Shown in pieces: positions 35,393-42,520 of a stretch of DNA of 64,000 nt. The notes below the pieces were generated by a model. The model made no database searches. It worked only from the letters and a program-made list of their open reading frames with translations, and had not been told where the DNA came from. A program made the position numbers and the translations under genes. This DNA is from Thermoguttaceae bacterium (GTDB lineage Bacteria; Planctomycetota; Planctomycetia; Pirellulales; Thermoguttaceae), in contig JAFRFG010000064.1 in NCBI GenBank assembly GCA_017434455.1, positions 43,714-107,713 of the forward strand. Reading direction: 5' to 3'. Within the stretch, counting starts at the first letter, position 1, and every line of letters begins with the position of its first letter.

Positions 35393-36160
35393 TTGCGCCC
35401 GCCGAAAAAACGCTTTTTGCCGCTGATCGCGGCCGTTTGTCTGCTGCCGTGCCTCGCCCGGGCCGAAGAGGGGCAGCCGGGCGGCCAGCCGCCGCGGCCG
35501 GCGACGGTTGTTCCGGCCGACCGGCTCGGCGAACCGTGGTGGAAAGACCGTCACGAGGCGAAGAAGGCGCGCCTGGCCGAGGGCTCTGTCGATCTGCTGC
35601 TTCTGGGCGACTCGATTATGAACCGCTGGGATACCACCGCCGTTGAGGTGGCCGAGTATTACTACGGCGATCGAAACTGCGTCGACCTGGGGTTCGGAAG
35701 CGACCGGACGCAGCATCTTCTGTGGCGCTTGAACGACTTGCCGGCGGATAAGATTCACCCGAAGGGGGCGGTGATTCTCATCGGGATCAACAACATCAGG
35801 GATAATACCGCCGAGGAGATCGCCCTGGGGATTAAGGCCAATGTCGACGAGACGCGGCGGCTGTGGCCCGATATCAAGATTCTGCTGCTCGATATCTTTC
35901 CCATCAACAATCACGACGACCCGTATCGGGAAAAAATCGCCGCGATCAACGCTCTTCTCCCCGAGATGTTCAAAGATTATCCCAACGTCACGCTTTTGGA
36001 TATCTCGCATCTTTGGCTCGACGAAAACGGCGATATCCCCAAAGACCTGATGGACGACGGCGTCCACCCGACCGTCTTTGGTTATAAACTCTGGGCGGCG
36101 CGGATCGAGCCGGTGATTGCCGAGATGCTCGGCGACGAGGCCAAGCCGAAGATGGAGTAA
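35393..36160 (+). CDS. Secreted GDSL esterase, PAF-acetylhydrolase-like, copy 3 of 5
   Basis: 255 residues, with a short positively charged start and signal peptide (RPPKKRFLPLIAAVCLLPCLA), a Gly/Pro spacer and the esterase domain. Block I reads LLLGDSIMNRWD, with methionine where all other copies have threonine after GDSI; block III is LIGINNIRDNTAEE and block V DGVHPTVFGYK. The start is TTG, with AGGAG seven bases before it. The serine, asparagine, aspartate and histidine expected for activity are all kept. It is closest to copy 2, sharing ALLPEMFKDYPNV and IWLDENGDIPKDLM-like segments. Confidence 0.89.
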   Translation: MRPPKKRFLPLIAAVCLLPCLARAEEGQPGGQPPRPATVVPADRLGEPWWKDRHEAKKARLAEGSVDLLLLGDSIMNRWDTTAVEVAEYYYGDRNCVDLGFGSDRTQHLLWRLNDLPADKIHPKGAVILIGINNIRDNTAEEIALGIKANVDETRRLWPDIKILLLDIFPINNHDDPYREKIAAINALLPEMFKDYPNVTLLDISHLWLDENGDIPKDLMDDGVHPTVFGYKLWAARIEPVIAEMLGDEAKPKME

Positions 36161-36219
36161 ACTTGACAAGCGTTTTTGTTTCCCTGACGTTAAATTCCGA
36201 CAGCTTGAGGAGGTGTATC

Positions 36220-36987
36220 ATGCGTGTGTTATCGAGCATCCGGATGTTTTCGCTGACGGCGGCCGTCTGCCTGGCGGCCGTCTGGCTTTCTTCACACGCC
36301 GTCTCGGCCCAAGAGGCATCGCTTCCGGCGTCGGTCGTTCCGGCCGAACGGCTCGGCGATCAGTGGTGGAAGAACCGCCACGAGGCGAACCGGGCGCGCG
36401 TCGCCGAAGGGGATGTGGACCTGCTTCTTTTGGGCGACTCGATCACGCACAACTGGGACGGCGTCGGCCGGGAGGTCGAGGCGTACTACTACGGCGACCG
36501 AAAATGCGTCAATATGGGGTTCGGCGGCGACCGGACGCAGCATCTTTTGTGGCGGCTGGGCGACTTGCCGGCGGATAAGATTCACCCGAAGGCCGCGATG
36601 GTCCTCATCGGGGTGAACAACACTCTTGCCGATCCGCCGGCGGATATCGCCTTAGGGATTAAGGCCAACGTCGATAAGCTGCGGGAGCTGTGGCCCGATA
36701 TGAACATTCTGCTTTTGAACATTTTCCCCGATTACGAGAAGGACCATCCCGAACGCAAAGAAATCAACGCGGCCAACGCCCTGCTTCCCGAGATGTTCAA
36801 AGATTATCCCAACCTCACGCTGCTGGACATCTCCGAGATTTGGCTTGACGAAAACGGCGATGTCCCGAAGGATCTGATGTCCGACGGCGTCCACCCGACA
36901 GAGTACGGCTATAAACTTTGGGGCGCGGCGGTCGAGCCGGTGATCGCCCGGATGCTCGGCGAGGAAGCCAAGCCGGCGATGGAGTAG
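36220..36987 (+). CDS. Secreted GDSL esterase, PAF-acetylhydrolase-like, copy 4 of 5
   Basis: 255 residues beginning MRVLSSIRMFSLTAAVCLAA, a clear signal peptide ending near VSAQE. The ATG at 36220 has a strong GAGGAGG six bases upstream, so the open frame to the TTG at 36163 is not used. Block I is LLLGDSITHNWD, block III LIGVNNTLADPPAD and block V DGVHPTEYGYK. The loop after block III is the most changed part compared with its neighbours (NIFPDYEKDHPERKE), a region that lines the active site in this fold, so substrate preference may differ between copies. Confidence 0.9.
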   Translation: MRVLSSIRMFSLTAAVCLAAVWLSSHAVSAQEASLPASVVPAERLGDQWWKNRHEANRARVAEGDVDLLLLGDSITHNWDGVGREVEAYYYGDRKCVNMGFGGDRTQHLLWRLGDLPADKIHPKAAMVLIGVNNTLADPPADIALGIKANVDKLRELWPDMNILLLNIFPDYEKDHPERKEINAANALLPEMFKDYPNLTLLDISEIWLDENGDVPKDLMSDGVHPTEYGYKLWGAAVEPVIARMLGEEAKPAME

Positions 36988-37045
36988 CAAACAAGCGTAT
37001 TTTTGTTTTCGACGAAAAGATTGTAACAACAAGAGGAGGTATGCC

Positions 37046-37786
37046 ATGCGCCTGTTGAAAAGAACCGTTGTCCTGCTGATCGCGGCCGTTTGTCTGCCGC
37101 TGTGCGCCGTCTCGGCCCAGGAGCCGGCGACGGTCGTTCCGGCCGATAAGATGGGCGAACAGTGGTGGAAAGATCGCCACGAGGCGAACAAGGCGCGTAT
37201 CGCCGAGGGGAACGTGGACCTGCTTCTGCTGGGCGACTCGATCACGCACTTTTGGGATACCACCGGCCAGGCGCCCGAGGCGTACTACTACGGCGATCGA
37301 AACTTCGTCGACATGGGGTTCGGCGGCGACCGGACGCAGCATCTTCTGTGGCGGCTGATCGACGCGCCGATGGACAAGATTCACCCGAAGGCCGCGATGG
37401 TCCTCATCGGGGTGAACAACACCGGCGACAACACGCCGGAAGAGATCGCGCTGGGGATTAAGGCGAATGTCGATAAGCTCCAAGAGCTCTTCCCCGATAT
37501 CAAGATCCTGCTGCTCGATATCTTCCCCGCTTTCAACAAGGCCCACGCGATTCGGGAAAAGATCGACGGTACCAACGCGCTTTTGCCCGAGATGTTCAAA
37601 GATTATCCGAACGTCACGCTCAAGGATATCTCGGACATCTGGGTCAACGAAAACGGCGACGTCCCCGAGGAACTGATGTACGACGGCGTCCACCCGACCG
37701 AGTATGGCTATAAGCTCTGGGGCGCGGCGGTCGAGCCGGTGATCGCCGAGATGCTCGGCGACAGCGCGAAGCCGAAGATGGAGTAA
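37046..37786 (+). CDS. Secreted GDSL esterase, PAF-acetylhydrolase-like, copy 5 of 5
   Basis: 246 residues, the shortest copy: a signal peptide (MRLLKRTVVLLIAAVCLPL) and only a short spacer before the domain. Block I is LLLGDSITHFWD (serine near residue 63), block III LIGVNNTGDNTPEE and block V DGVHPTEYGYK. AGGAGG lies six bases before the ATG. Like copy 4, it has an SAQE cleavage region. It closes the esterase series; the next gene, of an unrelated family, begins 31 bases later, so transcription may run on. Confidence 0.9.
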   Translation: MRLLKRTVVLLIAAVCLPLCAVSAQEPATVVPADKMGEQWWKDRHEANKARIAEGNVDLLLLGDSITHFWDTTGQAPEAYYYGDRNFVDMGFGGDRTQHLLWRLIDAPMDKIHPKAAMVLIGVNNTGDNTPEEIALGIKANVDKLQELFPDIKILLLDIFPAFNKAHAIREKIDGTNALLPEMFKDYPNVTLKDISDIWVNENGDVPEELMYDGVHPTEYGYKLWGAAVEPVIAEMLGDSAKPKME

Positions 37787-37817
37787 TACGCCCGCGCGGG
37801 GGGAAGGGTATGAAAAG

Positions 37818-38381
37818 ATGAGTGAGCTGTTCCGCTACTACCAGCTGCGCGACAAATTCGAGCTGGCTTACCGAAACCGCGCCTCCGCGGCGCGGCGGCT
37901 GGCGGAACTGCGCCGGCGGCTGGGGCCGCGTTTTTCCGATCCCGACGCGCCGGGACTCAAAGATGACCCGACGATCGACACCGGGCTGCTGGAGGAATAC
38001 CGGCGCGTTAAACGGCAGTACGACGGACAGCAGCAGGAGCTCAACTACACGGCGGCCGCGATCGAGCCGCTGCGCGAGTATTTAACCTCCCGACGGGAGC
38101 TGATCGCCGACGCCGACGGCATGCGACACGCGAAACAGCGGCTTCGTGAGCGATCCCCCCTTAGGGTCGTCGCGAAGGTACTTCTGACCGTCGATGTCGT
38201 CCTCGCGCTGCCGCCGGCGCTTTTGCTTTCGATCCCGTTTGATGCGTTGGTGGTTCCCGGTTTCTTGTATTGGACTAAGAGAATTTTTGACGGCAGGGAA
38301 GAGGCATGGAAAATATTCTTGACATATCACGTGATCGTCACCGCGTATGAGCTCGTCCTAGACACTTGGACGGAGTATTAA
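37818..38381 (+). CDS. Coiled-coil membrane protein of unknown function, duplicated pair, unit 1 gene A
   Basis: A 187-residue protein without signal peptide. Residues 1-100 are strongly charged and helical (RDKFELAYRNRASAARRLAELRRRLG, then EEYRRVKRQYDGQQQEL), probably a coiled coil in the cytoplasm. A hydrophobic stretch of one or two helices follows (LLTVDVVLALPPALLLSIPF, residues about 120-145), with a hydrophobic C-terminus. No known domain is recognised. It is paralogous to the gene at 38806, and each is followed by a copy of a smaller membrane protein gene, so the two-gene unit A-B is present twice. A GGAAGGG sequence lies about ten bases before the ATG. Confidence 0.72.
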   Translation: MSELFRYYQLRDKFELAYRNRASAARRLAELRRRLGPRFSDPDAPGLKDDPTIDTGLLEEYRRVKRQYDGQQQELNYTAAAIEPLREYLTSRRELIADADGMRHAKQRLRERSPLRVVAKVLLTVDVVLALPPALLLSIPFDALVVPGFLYWTKRIFDGREEAWKIFLTYHVIVTAYELVLDTWTEY

Positions 38382-38454
38382 GGGATCGCGAAACAAGACC
38401 GAAAGCAGCCGATTCGATTCGAGAAGGTTCGACGAAGAACAAGGAGATTCACCG

Positions 38455-38781
38455 ATGGCCGATACCCCCCGCGGCGGGACGCCCCCCAGCGATCATAAAC
38501 CGGAGAATCGGGACGCTTCCCCCTCTTGCGGCGGCGATCGCTTCGACAAGCTCTATGAACTGTTTACCTTGGAGCGGCGTCTGGAGAAGCTCGATGTTAA
38601 TCGCTACGGCGTTTCCCCCGCGGATCCCCCCGGCCGGCGCTACAAGACCGGCACCCGGTCGGACCCGAAGAAGGACCTCTCGACCGGAAAATTACTCGCC
38701 CGGGGGATCGGTTATTTCTTCCTTGTCGTCGGGGTGTGGTGCCTGCTTTTTCTGTTAAGGGCTTACCTTAGGGGAGATTGA
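38455..38781 (+). CDS. Small single-span membrane protein, duplicated pair, unit 1 gene B
   Basis: 108 residues. A polar N-terminal part (MADTPRGGTPP onward) contains a helical segment FDKLYELFTLERRLEKLD and an RYKTGTRSDPKKDLSTGK linker, and one membrane helix lies at the C-terminus (GIGYFFLVVGVWCLLFLL, residues about 82-102). AAGGAG lies eight bases before the ATG. The gene at 39395 is its close paralogue, including an almost identical upstream sequence. The helical segment could pair with the coiled coil of the neighbouring A protein, which is my inference from the conserved pairing. Function unknown. Confidence 0.7.
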   Translation: MADTPRGGTPPSDHKPENRDASPSCGGDRFDKLYELFTLERRLEKLDVNRYGVSPADPPGRRYKTGTRSDPKKDLSTGKLLARGIGYFFLVVGVWCLLFLLRAYLRGD

Positions 38782-38805
38782 GTAAGGAAGGGGACCAAAA
38801 GAAAG

Positions 38806-39321
38806 ATGAACGAACTGTTCCGCTACTATCAGCTGCGCGACCAATTCGAGCTGGCCTACCGAAACCGTGCCGCGGTGGCGCGGCGGCTGGAGGAACTGCG
38901 CCGGCAGCTGGGAAACAACCCCGGCGCCGCCGGGAACCCGACGCCCAACGCGGCGCTTTCACAGGAGTATCAGCGCCTCAGGCATCTGTACGACCAGCAG
39001 CAAAAGGCGCTCGACAACGCGGCCGCCGCGATCGGGCCGCACCGCGATTATTTAACCGCCCACCACGATCTGATCGCCGACGCCGACGGCCTGCGCGCCG
39101 CGATCCAGCGCGTCGGCGGCCGAGACCCCCTTCGGTTCATCGCGAAGCTGTTTTTGACGATCAATATCGTCGTCGCGGTGCCGCCGCTGCTTTTCGCGGC
39201 GGTCTGCATTGATATGCTGTCAATCGGCTGCCATTGTTTCACGCATTGGAGATGGGCCACCTGGGAGCTTCTTCGTTTCGTGACAAAACGTGTGCGAAAC
39301 ATTTGGGTGAACTATTACTAA
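38806..39321 (+). CDS. Coiled-coil membrane protein of unknown function, unit 2 gene A
   Basis: 171 residues, paralogue of the gene at 37818. The first 35 codons are nearly identical (MNELFRYYQLRDQFELAYRNR versus MSELFRYYQLRDKFELAYRNR), as is the segment around residues 75-100 (RDYLTAHHDLIADADGLR). The hydrophobic part (LFLTINIVVAVPPLLFAAV) is kept in place but changed in sequence, and the C-terminal tail differs completely. This suggests selection on the coiled-coil half and free change at the C-terminus. It starts 24 bases after unit 1 gene B. Confidence 0.72.
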   Translation: MNELFRYYQLRDQFELAYRNRAAVARRLEELRRQLGNNPGAAGNPTPNAALSQEYQRLRHLYDQQQKALDNAAAAIGPHRDYLTAHHDLIADADGLRAAIQRVGGRDPLRFIAKLFLTINIVVAVPPLLFAAVCIDMLSIGCHCFTHWRWATWELLRFVTKRVRNIWVNYY

Positions 39322-39394
39322 GGGCCGCCGAACAAGCGGCGAGAAGAAGCGGATCGATTCGAGAAAATTCGACGAAAAACAAGGAGATTCATCG

Positions 39395-39706
39395 ATGGCC
39401 GATACCCCCCAAAGCGGGACACCCCGCGAAAACCGCGAACCGAATCAAAGCGCCGGCAAAGATCGCTGCGCCGCGCTGTATGAGATATTCACTTTGGAGC
39501 GGCGCCTGGAGAAACTCGACGCCGAACACTACGGCATCTCCCCCGCGACCCCCTTGGGCCAGCGCTACCAGACCGGCACCCGCTCGGACCCGAAGAAGAA
39601 CGTTTCGACAGGAAAAATCCTCGCCATGGGGCTGGGGCTTTGCCTCCTCAACGTCGGAATGTGGTGGGTGTGGATTGAGCTGGTTATGTTTCTGGGGAAG
39701 TTCTGA
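39395..39706 (+). CDS. Small single-span membrane protein, unit 2 gene B
   Basis: 103 residues, paralogue of the gene at 38455, sharing MADTP at the start, LYEIFTLERRLEKLD, GISPATPLGQRYQTGTRSDPKKNVSTGK and a C-terminal membrane helix (LAMGLGLCLLNVGMWWVWI onward). The ribosome-binding region ACAAGGAGATTCATCG is the same as in unit 1 apart from one base. It is the last gene before the type I restriction-modification operon, whose promoter begins 30 bases downstream. Function unknown. Confidence 0.7.
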   Translation: MADTPQSGTPRENREPNQSAGKDRCAALYEIFTLERRLEKLDAEHYGISPATPLGQRYQTGTRSDPKKNVSTGKILAMGLGLCLLNVGMWWVWIELVMFLGKF

Positions 39707-39735
39707 GGGGGGAGGGGGGACAATAACCAAAGCTA

Positions 39736-39763
39736 TTGTTATAACAGGGGAATCTTCTATAAT
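39736..39763 (+). promoter_or_regulatory. Sigma70-type promoter of the hsd operon
   Basis: TTGTTA (39736-39741), a 16-base spacer and a perfect TATAAT (39758-39763) stand in a short AT-rich stretch about 69 bases before hsdM. ACAATA and TATTGT (39720-39725 and 39734-39739) form an inverted repeat overlapping the -35, a possible operator. Confidence 0.6.
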
Positions 39764-39831
39764 AAATCGCGGATAATTCGGGGATTCCCCCATCCTAAGA
39801 CGATAATGTGGATAATCTTTCTTGAGGACGG

Positions 39832-41340
39832 ATGATGGCGAAAAAAACGCAGGCGAATATTGGTTTTGAGAAGCAGCTGTGGCAGGCGGCCTGCGTTTTG
39901 TGGGGGCATATACCGGCGACGGAGTATCGGAACGTCATTATCGGGCTGATCTTTCTTCGGTACATCTCAACGGCGTTTGACCGGCGTTATCGGGAACTTG
40001 TCGCCGAGGGGGAGGGGTTCGAGGACGACCCCGACGCCTACTCGATGATGAATATCTTCTATGTTCCGAAAGAGGCGCGATGGGGAAAAATCGCGGCGGC
40101 GGCTCATACCCCGGAAATCGGTCTGGTGATCGACAGCGCGATGCGGGCGATCGAGGCGGAAAACCCGAAGCTGAAGAATGTCCTGCCGAAGAACTACGCC
40201 AGTGGGGATTTGGACAAGGTCGTCCTGGGGAACGTGGTCGATCTTTTCACGAATATGAATATGGAGGAGAAGGAGAACAGCCAGGACCTTCTCGGGCGAA
40301 CTTATGAGTATTGCCTGGCTCAGTTCGCGGAAAAAGAGGGAAAAAAGGGGGGCGAGTACTACACGCCGTCGAGTTTGGTCAGGACGCTGGTCGAGGTCTT
40401 GCGGCCGTTCGAGAACTGCCGGGTGTATGACCCCTGCTGCGGGTCCGGGGGGATGTTTGTCCAAAGCGCGAAGTTTATCGAGGCGCACGCGGGGAACCGG
40501 ATGAATCTCTCGGTCTTCGGCCAGGAGGCGAATTCGGACACCTGGAAAATGGCGATGATGAATTTGGCGATTCGCGGGATCGACGCGAATCTGGGAGGCC
40601 ATCCCGCCGACACGTTCACCAACGATCTTCACAAACAGCTGAAAGCGGACTTTATCCTGGCGAATCCACCGTTTAATTATCACCCTTGGGGGCAGGAACA
40701 ATTGACGGACGATGTCCGCTGGAAATTTGGCCTCCCGCCGGCGGGGAACGCGAACTTCGCCTGGATTCAGCATATGATTCACCATTTAAGCCCCACGGGG
40801 AAAATCGGGCTTGTTTTGGCGAACGGCGCGCTTTCGTCACAGACAAGCGGTGAGGGGGAGATTCGCAAACGGATTATCGAGGCGGACCTGATCGAGGGAA
40901 TCGTGGCGATGCCATCGCAGCTGTTTTATAGTGTGACGATACCTGTGACACTTTGGTTTATCACCCGCGGAAAGAAACAACAGGGGAAGACGCTCTTTAT
41001 CGACGCGCGGAATCGCGGCCATATGATCGACAGGAAGCACAGGGATTTGTCGAATGAGGATATTGCCGGAATCGCGGAGACTTTCGCGAAGTATCAATCC
41101 GGGGAACTGGAAAATGTCGAGGGGTATTGTGCTGTCGCTGATTTAGAGGAAATAAAGCGTCAGGATTACATTCTCACACCGGGCCGATATGTCGGACTCG
41201 AGAAAGAGAAAACCGATGATGAGCCATTTGATGAGAAAATGAAGCGTCTTACGGCTGAACTGTCTAATATGTTCAAAAAGTCCCACGAACTGGAGGACGA
41301 AATCAGGGAAAAGCTAAGGGCGATGGGATATGAATTTTGA
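39832..41340 (+). CDS. hsdM: Type I restriction-modification methyltransferase subunit
   Basis: SAM-dependent N6-adenine methyltransferase subunit of a type I system; two HsdM and one HsdS form the modification core. The N-terminal helical HsdM_N domain (FEKQLWQAACVLWGHI, IGLIFLRYISTAFD) is followed by the catalytic domain with GEYYTPSSLVRTLVE, motif I DPCCGSGGMFVQSA (near residue 200) and motif IV NPPFNY (near residue 281). The length (502 aa) is usual. Two adjacent ATGs follow GAGGA; the second, at 39835, has the better spacing. The 3' end overlaps hsdS by 11 bases. Confidence 0.96.
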   Translation: MMAKKTQANIGFEKQLWQAACVLWGHIPATEYRNVIIGLIFLRYISTAFDRRYRELVAEGEGFEDDPDAYSMMNIFYVPKEARWGKIAAAAHTPEIGLVIDSAMRAIEAENPKLKNVLPKNYASGDLDKVVLGNVVDLFTNMNMEEKENSQDLLGRTYEYCLAQFAEKEGKKGGEYYTPSSLVRTLVEVLRPFENCRVYDPCCGSGGMFVQSAKFIEAHAGNRMNLSVFGQEANSDTWKMAMMNLAIRGIDANLGGHPADTFTNDLHKQLKADFILANPPFNYHPWGQEQLTDDVRWKFGLPPAGNANFAWIQHMIHHLSPTGKIGLVLANGALSSQTSGEGEIRKRIIEADLIEGIVAMPSQLFYSVTIPVTLWFITRGKKQQGKTLFIDARNRGHMIDRKHRDLSNEDIAGIAETFAKYQSGELENVEGYCAVADLEEIKRQDYILTPGRYVGLEKEKTDDEPFDEKMKRLTAELSNMFKKSHELEDEIREKLRAMGYEF

Positions 41341-42460
41341 GAAAGCAAAAATTGCAGACCTTATTTCAGAGATTTCTATGGGGCCTTTTGGATCGAATAT
41401 CAAGGTCGAGTGCTTTGTAGAAAAAGGGATCCCCGTTCTTAACGGAAGTAATTTGGACGGCTTTGTCCTTAAAGAAGATTCTTTCCGATATGTTACAGAG
41501 GAAAAAGCAGACTCTCTCGGCAAGGCGAATGCACATAGAGGGGATGTAATTATTACACATCGTGGGACCTTGGGGCAAATAGTTTTTATTCCTCGGGACT
41601 CTCTCTACGATAGGTATGTGATTTCGCAGAGCCAATTTCGTGTGAAATGCAATGAGAAAATCCTTCCGGAATACCTCGTTTACTATTTTCACACGAGAGT
41701 TGGACAACATAAATTACTTTCAAATACTTCACAGGTAGGTGTACCAGCGTTGGCTCGAGCCACAACTACCTTCCAGACAATCGAAATCGAAGTACCTGAT
41801 TTGGATAGTCAACGAAAGATTATTGGTTTCCTTGAGGCAATCAGAAGCAAAATTGAGGTAAACAATAAGATAAACAAGACTTTAGAGGAACAGGCAAAAG
41901 CAATCTATTCTGATATCTTCATTTCACACTCTGATCCGACGTGGCCCCACGGTCATCTTTCTGACCTGATCACTATACGATATGGAAAAGATCACACAAA
42001 TCTCTATGAAGGACCTTTTCCAGTATACGGATCAGGGGGTCTAATTCGTTATGTGGAACGCCCGCTTTATGATAGAGAATCTGTTTTAATTCCTCGAAAA
42101 GGGACATTAAACAATGTCATATATGTTAATGAACCATTCTGGTCTGTGGATACTATGTTTTTCACCGAAATGAAACAACCTAATGTCGCGAAATTCGTTT
42201 TCTACTTTTTAAAAAGTCAAAATCTTGCATCCTTTAACGCTGGTTCCGCGGTTCCGAGTATGACTACTAAAATTCTGAATTCTATGGAACTGGTGTTGCC
42301 TAATATGCAAACCTTTTCCCGCTTCGAAAACATTGTAGATCCTATGTTTAGTGCCATACAAAAGAATAACCAAGAAACGAGAAAACTTGGTGAACTAAGG
42401 GATTTATTTCTCCCTCGTCTTATGTCTGGCAACCCGAGTATGTCCTCCCTCGACATTTAA
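41330..42460 (+). CDS. hsdS: Type I restriction-modification specificity subunit
   Basis: DNA-recognition subunit, 376 residues. Two target-recognition domains (about residues 1-145 and 200-340) alternate with conserved helical spacers (VPDLDSQRKIIGFLEAIRSKI and the C-terminal SRFENIVDPMFSAIQKNNQE). The gene is visibly AT-richer than hsdM, hsdR and everything else nearby, and uses codons such as AAA, AAT and ATA freely, which suggests that the specificity gene was acquired separately. It overlaps hsdM by 11 bases, so translation is coupled. The recognition sequence cannot be read from the protein. It ends 60 bases before hsdR. Confidence 0.94.
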   Translation: MNFEKAKIADLISEISMGPFGSNIKVECFVEKGIPVLNGSNLDGFVLKEDSFRYVTEEKADSLGKANAHRGDVIITHRGTLGQIVFIPRDSLYDRYVISQSQFRVKCNEKILPEYLVYYFHTRVGQHKLLSNTSQVGVPALARATTTFQTIEIEVPDLDSQRKIIGFLEAIRSKIEVNNKINKTLEEQAKAIYSDIFISHSDPTWPHGHLSDLITIRYGKDHTNLYEGPFPVYGSGGLIRYVERPLYDRESVLIPRKGTLNNVIYVNEPFWSVDTMFFTEMKQPNVAKFVFYFLKSQNLASFNAGSAVPSMTTKILNSMELVLPNMQTFSRFENIVDPMFSAIQKNNQETRKLGELRDLFLPRLMSGNPSMSSLDI

Positions 42461-42520
42461 TCTGCTAACCCTCACCGTTAAAATCTTCGAACTAGATTTC
42501 TTGGAAACCGTTCTTTCACG

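Noticed and set aside
36163..36168. Perfect TTGACA directly after the stop of esterase copy 3
   Set aside because: No acceptable -10 hexamer lies 15-19 bases downstream; the nearest AT-rich hexamer is over 20 bases away. The next gene is more simply read from the esterase operon.
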